Of a stretch of 64,000 bases of DNA, positions 56,353 through 64,000 are shown piece after piece. Position numbers and translations under genes: made by a program. This DNA comes from Lachnospiraceae bacterium (lineage in GTDB: Bacteria; Bacillota; Clostridia; Lachnospirales; Lachnospiraceae): the NCBI GenBank assembly GCA_017449765.1, contig JAFTFE010000039.1, positions 17,767 through 81,766 of the forward strand. Direction: 5' to 3'. Position 1 is the stretch's first letter, and the number at the start of each line of letters is the position of its first letter. Below the pieces are notes generated by a model. It ran no database searches and was not told the origin of the DNA. It saw nothing but the letters and a program-made list of their open reading frames with translations.

Positions 56353-56459
56353 GGCGAGATAGAGATGTACGCTGGGATGGGAGATATGATTTGATTTTAT
56401 AGAGTCCCAAAATGCTGTCCAAATTAATGGACAATATTTATGAACCTTTGTTTTAATTA

Positions 56460-56488
56460 TATACAAAAAGTGAAAATTTTAGTATAAT
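56460..56488 (+). promoter_or_regulatory. Candidate promoter of the WYL regulator gene
   Basis: TATACA, 17 bases, then a perfect TATAAT, about 30 bases upstream of the start codon. Confidence 0.55.
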
Positions 56489-56518
56489 AGAAATATATTA
56501 GACAAAAGAGGAAAAAAT

Positions 56519-57514
56519 ATGCTGGATAAGTTCGATCAGAGATTAAAATTATTATATCTTATGAATATTATGCTTGAAAAAACAGATGATGAACATGGTT
56601 TAAAAAGTACAGACATTATTAATTTGTTATCTGATTATGGAATTAAAGTTGAGAGAAAAACATTATATTCTGACATCGAATTATTAAGAAAATTTGGAAT
56701 TGATATATATAAAGAACAGTGTGGCAAGCAGACTTTATATCATGTTGGAAGCAGAGATTTTGAACTTCCGGAGCTAAAACTGCTTGTTGATTTAGTTCAG
56801 TCATCAAGATTTATTACAAAAAAGAAATCACAATCATTAATTAATAAAATAGAAAAGTTAACAAGTAAGTATGAAGCAGAACAATTGCAAAGACAGGTTT
56901 TTGTTTCAGAAAGGGTAAAATCTGAAAATGAAAGGATATATTATAATGTTGATTTAATTCATACGGCAATTAATTCTGATAAAAGTATTAACTTTCAGTA
57001 TTTTCAATGGAATATAAACAAAGAAAAAGAATTAAGGCATAATGGGAAAATTTATGATGTAAGTCCATGGGCATTATCTTGGGACAGCGAAAAATATTAT
57101 CTTGTCGGATACGATGAGGATTTAAAAGCTATAAGACATTATCGTGTGGATAAGATATTAAATTTAAAACTTTCAGATAGACAAAGATCCGGTAAGAATG
57201 AATTTTGTAAATTTGATATTGCAAAATATTCAAAAAGAATTTTTGGAATGTTTGATGGAGAAGAAAAACGAGTGAAGCTAAGAGTTAAGAATTCTTTTGT
57301 CGGCGTAATTATTGATAGGTTCGGAATAGATATAGAAATCAATATAAGAGATAATGAATATTTTGAAACTGAGGTTGAAGTAGTTGTAAGCGAACAGTTT
57401 TTAGGATGGATATTGGCATTAGGTGATAATGTAAAAATTGTTGAACCTGAAGAGGTTGTAAAAAATATGAAGGATATGTTAAATGAGAGATTTAAATTAT
57501 ACAATGATGAATAA
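56519..57514 (+). CDS. WYL domain transcriptional regulator
   Basis: DNA-binding regulator with an N-terminal winged helix-turn-helix (about residues 1-75) and a WYL ligand-binding domain (about 140-330), in which the SPWALSWDSEKYYLVGYDED segment and the basic RHYRVDKILNLKL are characteristic. WYL proteins commonly regulate CRISPR-Cas and other defence genes, often sensing nucleotides or nucleic acid. At 331 residues it is full-length. GAGGA precedes the ATG. It lies 150 bases upstream of cas9, across the tracrRNA, making it a candidate regulator of the locus; type II-A systems usually lack one. Confidence 0.9.
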   Translation: MLDKFDQRLKLLYLMNIMLEKTDDEHGLKSTDIINLLSDYGIKVERKTLYSDIELLRKFGIDIYKEQCGKQTLYHVGSRDFELPELKLLVDLVQSSRFITKKKSQSLINKIEKLTSKYEAEQLQRQVFVSERVKSENERIYYNVDLIHTAINSDKSINFQYFQWNINKEKELRHNGKIYDVSPWALSWDSEKYYLVGYDEDLKAIRHYRVDKILNLKLSDRQRSGKNEFCKFDIAKYSKRIFGMFDGEEKRVKLRVKNSFVGVIIDRFGIDIEINIRDNEYFETEVEVVVSEQFLGWILALGDNVKIVEPEEVVKNMKDMLNERFKLYNDE

Positions 57515-57515
57515 A

Positions 57516-57630
57516 AAGAAAAAGTCCTTTCGGACTTTTCTTAATGCACACACTGTGCGGCCGACAAAGCGGCGATTTGAAATAATTTTTATTTGAACTC
57601 GTAGTGTAAATCCAGAGGGCTCTGGATTCA
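57516..57630 (-). ncRNA. tracrRNA of the type II-A system
   Basis: Read on the minus strand. The anti-repeat (complement of 57601-57622) pairs with positions 9-30 of the CRISPR repeat over 22 contiguous bases, and after a bulge TCAAA pairs with TTTGA. Then come two short hairpins (GCCG...CGGC at 57560-57573 and GCACA...TGTGC at 57546-57558) resembling the nexus and following stem, and the terminator hairpin. Guides Cas9 by pairing with pre-crRNA, processed by RNase III. It lies between the WYL gene and cas9 on the opposite strand. The 5-prime end is placed by the promoter at 57637-57665 and is approximate. Confidence 0.9.
57518..57542. terminator. Hairpin shared by the WYL gene end and the tracrRNA end
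   Basis: GAAAAAGTCC pairs with GGACTTTTC around TTTC. On the minus strand it is followed by a T run and forms the terminator of the tracrRNA; on the plus strand it can end the WYL transcript. Confidence 0.85.
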
Positions 57631-57636
57631 TTTATA

Positions 57637-57665
57637 AGAATAACAGTATGATGGAGGAATGTCAA
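57637..57665 (-). promoter_or_regulatory. Predicted tracrRNA promoter overlapping the cas9 start region
   Basis: On the minus strand TTGACA (57665-57660), 17 bases, then TATTCT (57642-57637), placing the start near 57630, exactly before the anti-repeat. The -35 lies two bases before the cas9 ATG, and the spacer covers the cas9 ribosome binding site. Confidence 0.7.
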
Positions 57666-57666
57666 T

Positions 57667-60600
57667 ATGAATTTTAATGGAGAGTATTTTCTTGGACTTG
57701 ATATAGGAACAGATTCTGTAGGCTATGCAGTAACAGATCAAAGATATAATCTTGTAAAGTTTAAAGGAGAACCTATGTGGGGATCTCACCTTTTTGATGC
57801 GGCTAATCAGTGTGCAGAAAGAAGAGGATTTAGAACTGCTAGAAGAAGATTGGACAGAAGACAACAGAGGGTAAAACTTGTTGATGAGATATTTGCTCCG
57901 GAAGTTGCAAAGGTCGATCCGAATTTTTATATTAGAAAAATGGAAAGCACATTATATCCTGAAGATAAATCAAATAAAGGTGATCTTTATCTTTATTTTA
58001 ATAAACAGGAATACGATGAGAAACAGTATTATAAAGATTATCCTACAATTCATCATCTTATATGTTCATTGATGAATGATGAAAAGACAAAGTTTGATAT
58101 AAGATTGATAAAAATTGCAATTGACTGGCTCGTTGCACATAGGGGACATTTCTTAAGTGAAGTGGGTACTGATAGTGTAGATAAAGTTTTGGATTTTGGA
58201 AAGATTTATGATGAATTTATGGCACTTTTTAGCGAGGAAAATGATGCTGTTTCATCAAAGCCATGGGAAAATATTAATCCGGATGAGTTGGGTAAAGTCC
58301 TTAAAATGCATGGAAAAAATGCAAAGCGTAATGAATTAAAGAAACTGTTATATGGGGAGAAAATACCTTCAGACGAGGATTATTTTATTGACAGAAAACT
58401 TTTGATAGATTTTATTGCAGGGACAAGTGTTCAGTGTAATAAGCTTTTTAAAAATTCTGAATATGAGGATGATTTGAAAATCACAATAAGCAATAGCGAT
58501 GAGAGGGAAGTGGTATTGCCACAGCTTGAGGATTTTCATGCAGACATAATTGCTAAACTTTCATCAATGTACGATTGGAGTGTTTTATCGGATATCTTAT
58601 CAGGCAGTACATATATATCGGAATCAAAGGTCAAAGTATATGAGCAGCATAAAAAGGATTTAAAGGAACTAAAAGAATTTGTGAGAAAATATGCACCTGA
58701 TAAATATAATGATATATTTAGATTAGCAAGTAAGGATATTTATAATTATACAGCATATTCATATAATCTTAAATCTGTAAAGGATGAAAATGATTTGCCT
58801 AAAGGCAAGGCTTCAAAAGAAGATTTTTATTCGTATCTGAAGAAAACGTTAAAACTAGATAAAAAGGAAAATTATAATTTTGATAATGAAAATGACTTGA
58901 GCTTTTTTGAGGATATGGTGGATAGAATGGGTTCAGGAAATTTCCTGCCAAAACAGGTTAATTCTGATAATCGTGTAATTCCATATCAAGTATATTATGT
59001 TGAATTAAATAGGATTCTTGAAAATGCAAAAAAACATTATTCATTTTTAGAAGAAAAGGATAAGGATGGATATAGTAATTTAGAAAAAATAATATCCGTG
59101 TTTACTTTTAGGATTCCTTATTATGTCGGACCACTCAGAAATGATGGTGAAAATTCGCCATATGCTTGGATTAGGAGAAAAGCAGATGGTAAGATATACC
59201 CATGGAACTTTGAGGAAAAGGTTGATTTGGATGCATGTGAAAATGCATTTATTGACAGAATGACCAATTCATGCACATATATTCCAGGTGCTGATGTTCT
59301 TCCTAAATGGTCACTTCTTTATACAAAGTATATGGTTCTTAATGAGATCAATAACATTAAGGTGAATAACACGGGAATTTCTGTTGAGGCAAAACAAGGA
59401 ATATATAATGAATTGTTTTGTAAAAAGGCTAAAGTATCTGTAAAAGCAATTAAAGAATATCTTATCAGTAATGGATTTATGCAAAAAGATGATGAAATGT
59501 CTGGTATTGATATTACAGTCAAATCATCTCTTAAATCAAGGTATGATTTCAGGCATTTACTTGAAAAAAATGAACTTACGACAGATGATGTTGAAGCTAT
59601 GATATCAAGAAGTACTTATGCAGAAGATAAAACAAGATTCAAAAAGTGGTTAAAGAAAGAATTCCCACAATTAAGTGAGGATAATTATAAATATGTTTCA
59701 AAGCTTAAATATAAAGATTTCGGAAGATTGTCAAAAAGTTTACTTAATGGATTGGAAGGAGCAAGTAATGAAACGGGTGAAATAGGAACAATAATGCATT
59801 TCCTGTGGGAAACAAATGACAATCTTATGCAGCTTTTATCCGATAGATATACTTTTATGGAGGAGATAAATAAAAAACGTCAAGAGTACTATATAGAACA
59901 TAAGCTTTCATTAAATGATCAAATGGAAGAACTTGGAATTTCAAATGCTGTTAAACGACCTGTTACAAGAGCATTGGCAGTGGTAAAAGATGTTGTATCC
60001 GCCGTAGGCTATGCTCCTAAAAAGATATTTGTTGAGATGGCACGTCAGGAGGATGAAAAGAAGAAAAGATCAGTTACAAGAAAGGATCAAATTCTGGAGC
60101 TTTATAAAAATGTGGAAGAAGATACAAAGGAATTGGAACGTCAACTTGAAGATATGGGTGATACAGCCAATAATAAGCTTCAGAGTGATGCGTTGTTTTT
60201 GTACTATCTTCAGCTCGGAAAGTGTATGTATAGTGGTAAACCAATTGATTTATCACAGATAAAAACTACGAAATATAATATAGACCATATATGGCCACAG
60301 AGTATGGTAAAGGATGATAGTTTGTTAAATAACAGGGTATTGGTTTTGTCTGAAATTAATGGAGATAAAAAGGATGTTTATCCTATTGATGAATCAATAC
60401 GTAGTAAAATGCATTCGTATTGGAAGATGTTAGCAGATAAAAATCTTATAACAAAAGAAAAATATTCCAGATTAACAAGATCTACTCCTTTTACAGAATC
60501 AGAAAAAATGGGATTTATAAATAGACAGTTGGTGGAAACCAGACAGTCAATGAAAGCAGTAACACAATTATTAAATAATTTGTATCCTGATACGGAAATT

Positions 60601-61773
60601 GTATATGTAAAAGCAAAGCTTGCAGCAGATTTTAAACAGGATTTTAAGCTTGCTCCAAAGTCAAGAATTATAAATGATTTACATCATGCAAAGGATGCAT
60701 ATTTAAATGTTGTTGCCGGAAATGTATATAATGAAAGGTTTACAAAGAAGTGGTTTAATGTAAATGAAAAGTACAGTATGAAGACAAAAGTTTTGTTTGG
60801 TCATGATGTAAAAATCGGAGATAGGCTTATATGGGATAGCAATAAGGATTTACAGACTGTAAAAAATACATATGAAAAAAATAATATCCATCTTACAAGG
60901 TATGCATATTGTCAGAAGGGCGGATTATTTGACCAAATGCCTGTAAAGAAAGGACAAGGACAGATTCAACTTAAAAAGGGTATGGATATAGATAGATATG
61001 GTGGATATAACAAGGCAGCAGCAAGTTTCTTTGTTATAGCTAGATACATTAGAGGAGGTAAAAAAGAGGTATCATTTGTTCCGGTGGAACTTATGGTAAG
61101 CGAAAAATTCTTAAATGATGATAATTTTGCTATTGAGTATTTAACGAATGTTCTTACAGGAATGAATACTAAAAAGATTGAAAATGTCGAGCTTCCAATT
61201 GGAAAAAGAGTAATAAAGATAAAGACAGTTCTTTCTCTTGATGGTTATAAGGTGTGGGTGAATGGAAAGGCAAATGGCGGAAAGATACTTTTACTTACAA
61301 GTGCTGAAAGTTTAAATTTATCTAAAGAAAATGTTGAATATGTAAAGAAGATAGAAAATTATTCGGATAAGAAAAAATCTAACAAAAACTTCATGCATGA
61401 TTCAGAAAATGATGGATTATCAGAAGAAAAGAATAAATTTTTATATGATAAACTTACAGAAAAATTAGGCACAAACCATTTTAAAAAGATGCCTGGTAAT
61501 CAATATGAAACTTTATTATCAGGAAGAGAGGAATTTGTAAATCTTGAGTTTGAAACTCAAATTACAATATTGCTAAATTGTATTGATTTATTAAAGACAG
61601 GAAGAACCGGAGGATGTGATATAAAAAAAATAGGAGGAAAATCGGCAAGCGGTGTATTGACTATAGGTGCAAATCTTTCATCTTGCAAATATAAAGATGT
61701 TCATATAATTGATATTTCACCAGCTGGATTACACGAGAATACTTCGTGTAATCTGATGGAGTTGTTTGAATGA
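57667..61773 (+). CDS. cas9: Cas9 endonuclease (type II-A)
   Basis: RNA-guided DNA nuclease, 1368 residues. Seen: RuvC-I with FLGLDIGTDSVGYAV (Asp12); the Arg-rich bridge helix ERRGFRTARRRLDRRQQR; a large recognition lobe; RuvC-II KKIFVEMARQ (Glu790); HNH with YNIDHIWPQSM (His874) and NNRVLV; RuvC-III DLHHAKDAYLN (His1007, Asp1010); and the C-terminal PAM-interacting part. All catalytic positions are intact. GGAGG precedes the ATG. cas1 overlaps its stop (ATGA), so cas9-cas1-cas2-csn2 is one operon. The size and the presence of csn2 identify subtype II-A. PAM cannot be read from the sequence. Confidence 0.97.
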   Translation: MNFNGEYFLGLDIGTDSVGYAVTDQRYNLVKFKGEPMWGSHLFDAANQCAERRGFRTARRRLDRRQQRVKLVDEIFAPEVAKVDPNFYIRKMESTLYPEDKSNKGDLYLYFNKQEYDEKQYYKDYPTIHHLICSLMNDEKTKFDIRLIKIAIDWLVAHRGHFLSEVGTDSVDKVLDFGKIYDEFMALFSEENDAVSSKPWENINPDELGKVLKMHGKNAKRNELKKLLYGEKIPSDEDYFIDRKLLIDFIAGTSVQCNKLFKNSEYEDDLKITISNSDEREVVLPQLEDFHADIIAKLSSMYDWSVLSDILSGSTYISESKVKVYEQHKKDLKELKEFVRKYAPDKYNDIFRLASKDIYNYTAYSYNLKSVKDENDLPKGKASKEDFYSYLKKTLKLDKKENYNFDNENDLSFFEDMVDRMGSGNFLPKQVNSDNRVIPYQVYYVELNRILENAKKHYSFLEEKDKDGYSNLEKIISVFTFRIPYYVGPLRNDGENSPYAWIRRKADGKIYPWNFEEKVDLDACENAFIDRMTNSCTYIPGADVLPKWSLLYTKYMVLNEINNIKVNNTGISVEAKQGIYNELFCKKAKVSVKAIKEYLISNGFMQKDDEMSGIDITVKSSLKSRYDFRHLLEKNELTTDDVEAMISRSTYAEDKTRFKKWLKKEFPQLSEDNYKYVSKLKYKDFGRLSKSLLNGLEGASNETGEIGTIMHFLWETNDNLMQLLSDRYTFMEEINKKRQEYYIEHKLSLNDQMEELGISNAVKRPVTRALAVVKDVVSAVGYAPKKIFVEMARQEDEKKKRSVTRKDQILELYKNVEEDTKELERQLEDMGDTANNKLQSDALFLYYLQLGKCMYSGKPIDLSQIKTTKYNIDHIWPQSMVKDDSLLNNRVLVLSEINGDKKDVYPIDESIRSKMHSYWKMLADKNLITKEKYSRLTRSTPFTESEKMGFINRQLVETRQSMKAVTQLLNNLYPDTEIVYVKAKLAADFKQDFKLAPKSRIINDLHHAKDAYLNVVAGNVYNERFTKKWFNVNEKYSMKTKVLFGHDVKIGDRLIWDSNKDLQTVKNTYEKNNIHLTRYAYCQKGGLFDQMPVKKGQGQIQLKKGMDIDRYGGYNKAAASFFVIARYIRGGKKEVSFVPVELMVSEKFLNDDNFAIEYLTNVLTGMNTKKIENVELPIGKRVIKIKTVLSLDGYKVWVNGKANGGKILLLTSAESLNLSKENVEYVKKIENYSDKKKSNKNFMHDSENDGLSEEKNKFLYDKLTEKLGTNHFKKMPGNQYETLLSGREEFVNLEFETQITILLNCIDLLKTGRTGGCDIKKIGGKSASGVLTIGANLSSCKYKDVHIIDISPAGLHENTSCNLMELFE

Positions 61774-62642
61774 GTTGGCGTGTAGTAGTTATCTCACAGA
61801 GATGTAAGCTTGATTATAGTATGAATTATATGGTTGTAAGAGGGGAAGAAACAAAAAGAGTTTTGCTTGATGAGATGGCGGTACTAATTTTAGAAAATAA
61901 TGCAATATCAATGACAGGTTATCTATTATCAGAGTTGATTGAAAGAAAAATTAAAGTAATATTATGTGACGGAAAGAGAAATCCACAAGCTGAATTAATT
62001 TCATATTATGGTGCTCACAATGATTCTTTGAAGATTAAACAACAGATTGAGTGGAATAATGATATAAAACAGCTTGTATGGACATATATAGTACGTGAAA
62101 AAATATTAAATCAAGCTAAACTTCTTCAACGATTTGGTAAGATTCAAGAATCTAATATGCTTATAGGATACACATCTGAAATAAAGTCAGGTGATATATC
62201 AAACAGAGAAGGGCATGCGGCTAAAGTATATTTTAATGCTTTATTTGGTATGAGTTTTACTAGAAGTGATGAAGAAAACTATATTAATAGTGCTCTGAAT
62301 TATGGATATGCATTGATACTCTCGGCATTTAATCGTGAGGTTGTTGCAGGTGGGTATTTGACTCAACTCGGCTTGGCGCATGATAATCAATATAATCATT
62401 TTAATTTAAGCTGTGATCTTATGGAACCATTTAGAATTATTATAGATGCTGAAATAATTAATAATGAATATAAAAATTTTGGAACTGAAGAAAAACATAC
62501 TCTTGTTAATGTTCTGAACAAGAGTTACATAGTAAGGGGACAGGAGCAAACATTATTAAATGCAATCAAATTATATACTAAAAGTGTGTTTGATGCCATT
62601 AATGAGGAAAATCCTGAACTGATAAAATTTGTGGAGATATGA
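61770..62642 (+). CDS. cas1: CRISPR-associated integrase Cas1
   Basis: Metal-dependent integrase that inserts new spacers with Cas2. Metal-binding residues expected for the family are present: Glu147 (NREGHAAK), His204 (LAHDNQ) and Glu219 (CDLMEPFR). The 290-residue length is usual for type II. ATG overlaps the cas9 stop, and the cas2 start overlaps its own stop (ATGA). Confidence 0.96.
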   Translation: MSWRVVVISQRCKLDYSMNYMVVRGEETKRVLLDEMAVLILENNAISMTGYLLSELIERKIKVILCDGKRNPQAELISYYGAHNDSLKIKQQIEWNNDIKQLVWTYIVREKILNQAKLLQRFGKIQESNMLIGYTSEIKSGDISNREGHAAKVYFNALFGMSFTRSDEENYINSALNYGYALILSAFNREVVAGGYLTQLGLAHDNQYNHFNLSCDLMEPFRIIIDAEIINNEYKNFGTEEKHTLVNVLNKSYIVRGQEQTLLNAIKLYTKSVFDAINEENPELIKFVEI

Positions 62643-62959
62643 CATATAGATTTATGAGAATATTGGTGTTTTTTGATTTGCCAACAGTTACAGATAAAGA
62701 TAAAAGAGAATACAGACGATTCAGAAAAATGCTTATTCAAAATGGTTTTGTTATGATGCAAGAGTCAGTATATACAAGAATGGTTTTGAATAAAACTGTT
62801 GAAAAATCGGTTGTTGATACTCTAAAGCGTAATAAACCATCTGATGGATTAGTTCAGGCGATAGTAATTACAGAAAAACAATTTGCTGGAATGGTTAACA
62901 TATCCGGAGAGTTTGTAAGTAACGTGATTGATACGGATGAAAGGCTGGTTATATTGTGA
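62639..62959 (+). CDS. cas2: CRISPR-associated protein Cas2
   Basis: Small ferredoxin-fold dimer that bridges Cas1 dimers in spacer integration. The 106-residue protein begins with [20 protein letters not shown], with the conserved Asp13 at the end of the first strand, and contains the [13 protein letters not shown] segment. Overlaps cas1 and csn2 (GTGA). Confidence 0.96.
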   Translation: MTYRFMRILVFFDLPTVTDKDKREYRRFRKMLIQNGFVMMQESVYTRMVLNKTVEKSVVDTLKRNKPSDGLVQAIVITEKQFAGMVNISGEFVSNVIDTDERLVIL

Positions 62960-63621
62960 AATTAGTATCGGAATTATTTCAGGAAACATTGGAATTTAAT
63001 GAAGGGGAAGTATTATCACTTGTAATAGAAAATCGAAAATTAATGCTTGATTTTTTAAAAAAATTATATAGTCAAATTAACGGAGAAGATGGAGATATTG
63101 TCTTGTCTAAAGATAATGAAATAATGAAAATTCAAAAAATGGTTGAACTCATAACAACATTTGTTCCATTTGAAATAAATGAAAAAAGATTATTAACAAA
63201 GATAAATGGATTGCTCGAAAAAGAAGCGGTAAATGAAATATATTATAATAAAACGATGCTGCTTTTATCTGAAATAGAAAGATATGTAAATGATTTATCG
63301 GATTTTTTTTCATATTCTTTTGAATATAAAGGAATAAATGCTGCATCGCTTATTAAGATGTGTGGGATAAATATCTGTGATGATAGTATCAATGATGTTG
63401 AAAGAGTTATAAATTATATGTCCATTGTGCAGGATTTGCTAGGGGAAAAGCTTTTTGTATTTGTTAATATGAGTTTGTTCTTTGAACATAAAGATTTGCA
63501 GGGTTTTATAGATACTGTTAATGCATATAAATATAATGTTTTACTTATAGATGGAGTTGAAACAGTAAAATTAAGTGGTATAAGGAGATTGATTATTGAC
63601 AAAGATTTATGTATTATATAA
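62956..63621 (+). CDS. csn2: CRISPR-associated protein Csn2
   Basis: DNA-end-binding ring protein required for spacer acquisition in type II-A systems. The 221-residue length, the ALLF-type helical middle, and the C-terminal [22 protein letters not shown] match Csn2. GTG 62956 overlaps the cas2 stop by four bases. It confirms subtype II-A. It ends about 80 bases before the first repeat. Confidence 0.92.
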   Translation: MKLVSELFQETLEFNEGEVLSLVIENRKLMLDFLKKLYSQINGEDGDIVLSKDNEIMKIQKMVELITTFVPFEINEKRLLTKINGLLEKEAVNEIYYNKTMLLLSEIERYVNDLSDFFSYSFEYKGINAASLIKMCGINICDDSINDVERVINYMSIVQDLLGEKLFVFVNMSLFFEHKDLQGFIDTVNAYKYNVLLIDGVETVKLSGIRRLIIDKDLCII

Positions 63622-63698
63622 TTGTTATGGAGAATATTACGAATTTGGGTTTATGCGTCAACTTTGTAGGGTTGATTATCTCGAATATGAGATTTGAG
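63622..63698 (+). other. CRISPR leader with leader-anchoring sequence
   Basis: The region between csn2 and the first repeat. Its last seven bases (63692-63698) are ATTTGAG, identical to the leader-anchoring sequence known for streptococcal II-A systems and directly abutting the repeat. A small dyad, TCTC...GAGA, lies just upstream. New spacers would enter at 63698/63699. Confidence 0.75.
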
Positions 63699-64000
63699 GT
63701 TTGAGAGTAGTGTAAATCCAGAGGGCTCCAAAACTATGCTAAATAAAGGTGGGGCACATTATACGTTTGAGAGTAGTGTAAATCCAGAGGGCTCCAAAAC
63801 GAACTAAATCATCTATTTTTTGACAGATTAGTTTGAGAGTAGTGTAAATCCAGAGGGCTCCAAAACATACATATATAATCACATAGCCACACACGAGTTT
63901 GAGAGTAGTGTAAATCCAGAGGGCTCCAAAACAGCAACTAAATCAAATGATATAAAGATTGCGTTTGAGAGTAGTGTAAATCCAGAGGGCTCCAAAACCA
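63699..64000 (+). CRISPR. Type II-A CRISPR array (partial, runs off the window)
   Basis: Five identical 36-base repeats, starting GTTTGAGAGTAG and ending GGGCTCCAAAAC, at 63699-63734, 63765-63800, 63831-63866, 63897-63932 and 63963-63998. The four complete spacers are all 30 bases; a fifth spacer begins at 63999 and is cut. No repeat degeneration is seen, so the trailing end is not in the window and more repeats are expected. The repeats match the tracrRNA anti-repeat. The spacers could not be matched to a target here. Confidence 0.98.

Noticed and set aside
56081-56364. Retron or group II intron
   Set aside because: No reverse transcriptase gene is adjacent, and no intron motifs were seen; only the hairpin structure is present.
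57592-57628. Solo degenerate CRISPR repeat rather than tracrRNA
   Set aside because: The complementary strand continues into two hairpins and a terminator in the order of a tracrRNA, with a promoter at the right distance.
32-64000. Insertion sequences or prophage genes
   Set aside because: No transposase, integrase (other than Cas1), capsid or terminase was recognised in any coding region.

Overview
The window is a 64 kb stretch of AT-rich chromosomal DNA from a Gram-positive Firmicute, most likely a Lachnospiraceae gut anaerobe (an Eubacterium/Lachnospira eligens- or Roseburia-like organism). This is inferred from several signs: strong AGGAGG-type ribosome binding sites, sigma-A promoters, a CIRCE operator, SpoVG and HprK, the paired GlgC/GlgD subunits, and reverse rubrerythrin plus rubredoxin. 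DUF6465, DUF3737 and JetA/DUF5716-type genes point the same way. No rRNA, tRNA, transposase or prophage gene was seen. Nearly all genes lie on the plus strand; the exceptions are the aquaporin, a small YtxH-like protein, a CYTH protein and the tracrRNA.

Layout. 0-8.5 kb: an MMPL/RND exporter paired with a large heptad-repeat protein, a MATE exporter, a PatB/MalY-type C-S lyase and a DUF3737 beta-helix protein. 8.6-11.8 kb: Lon protease behind a sigma-A promoter with a perfect CIRCE operator, then an aquaporin on the other strand, separated by a 26-bp-stem GC-rich hairpin. 11.9-19.5 kb: a three-gene SMC-like condensin operon (JetA-, JetB- and JetC-like, overlapping starts and stops) with no JetD, followed by a radical SAM gene. 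19.5-26 kb: malic enzyme and a MoxR / DUF58 / transglutaminase membrane cluster. 26-34 kb: pheS-pheT, queA, a membrane glycerophosphodiesterase and aroA. 34.6-42.3 kb: glycogen synthesis (glgC, glgD), spoVG, and a carbon-control and cell-wall cluster (hprK, ROK glucokinase, murB, rapZ, whiA, crh-like HPr). 42.4-49 kb: a Sel1-repeat protein, then an FMN riboswitch controlling ribD-ribE-ribBA-ribH. 49-55.2 kb: a degenerate sensor kinase, membrane protein, CYTH protein, DJ-1/PfpI protein, murF, reverse rubrerythrin and a 57-residue rubredoxin. 55.5-56.4 kb: an Ala/Lys/Pro-rich DUF6465 protein and an approximately 270-bp imperfect palindrome. 56.5-64 kb: a WYL regulator and a complete type II-A CRISPR-Cas locus: tracrRNA (minus strand), cas9, cas1, cas2, csn2, leader and the first five repeats of an array that runs off the window.

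How the genes work together. The hprK / crh-like pair is striking: the HPr-like protein keeps Ser46, the HprK target, but has Ser at position 15 instead of the PTS histidine, so it looks like a regulator only. The riboflavin operon is complete and controlled by premature termination. The CRISPR locus has every expected part, and the promoter predicted for its tracrRNA overlaps the cas9 ribosome-binding and start region, implying linked expression. The most unusual systems are the JetABC operon without JetD, whose ATPase has Asn where the Walker B glutamate is expected, and the WYL regulator plus palindromic element beside the CRISPR locus. All assignments come from reading the sequence and family knowledge; no database search was run.
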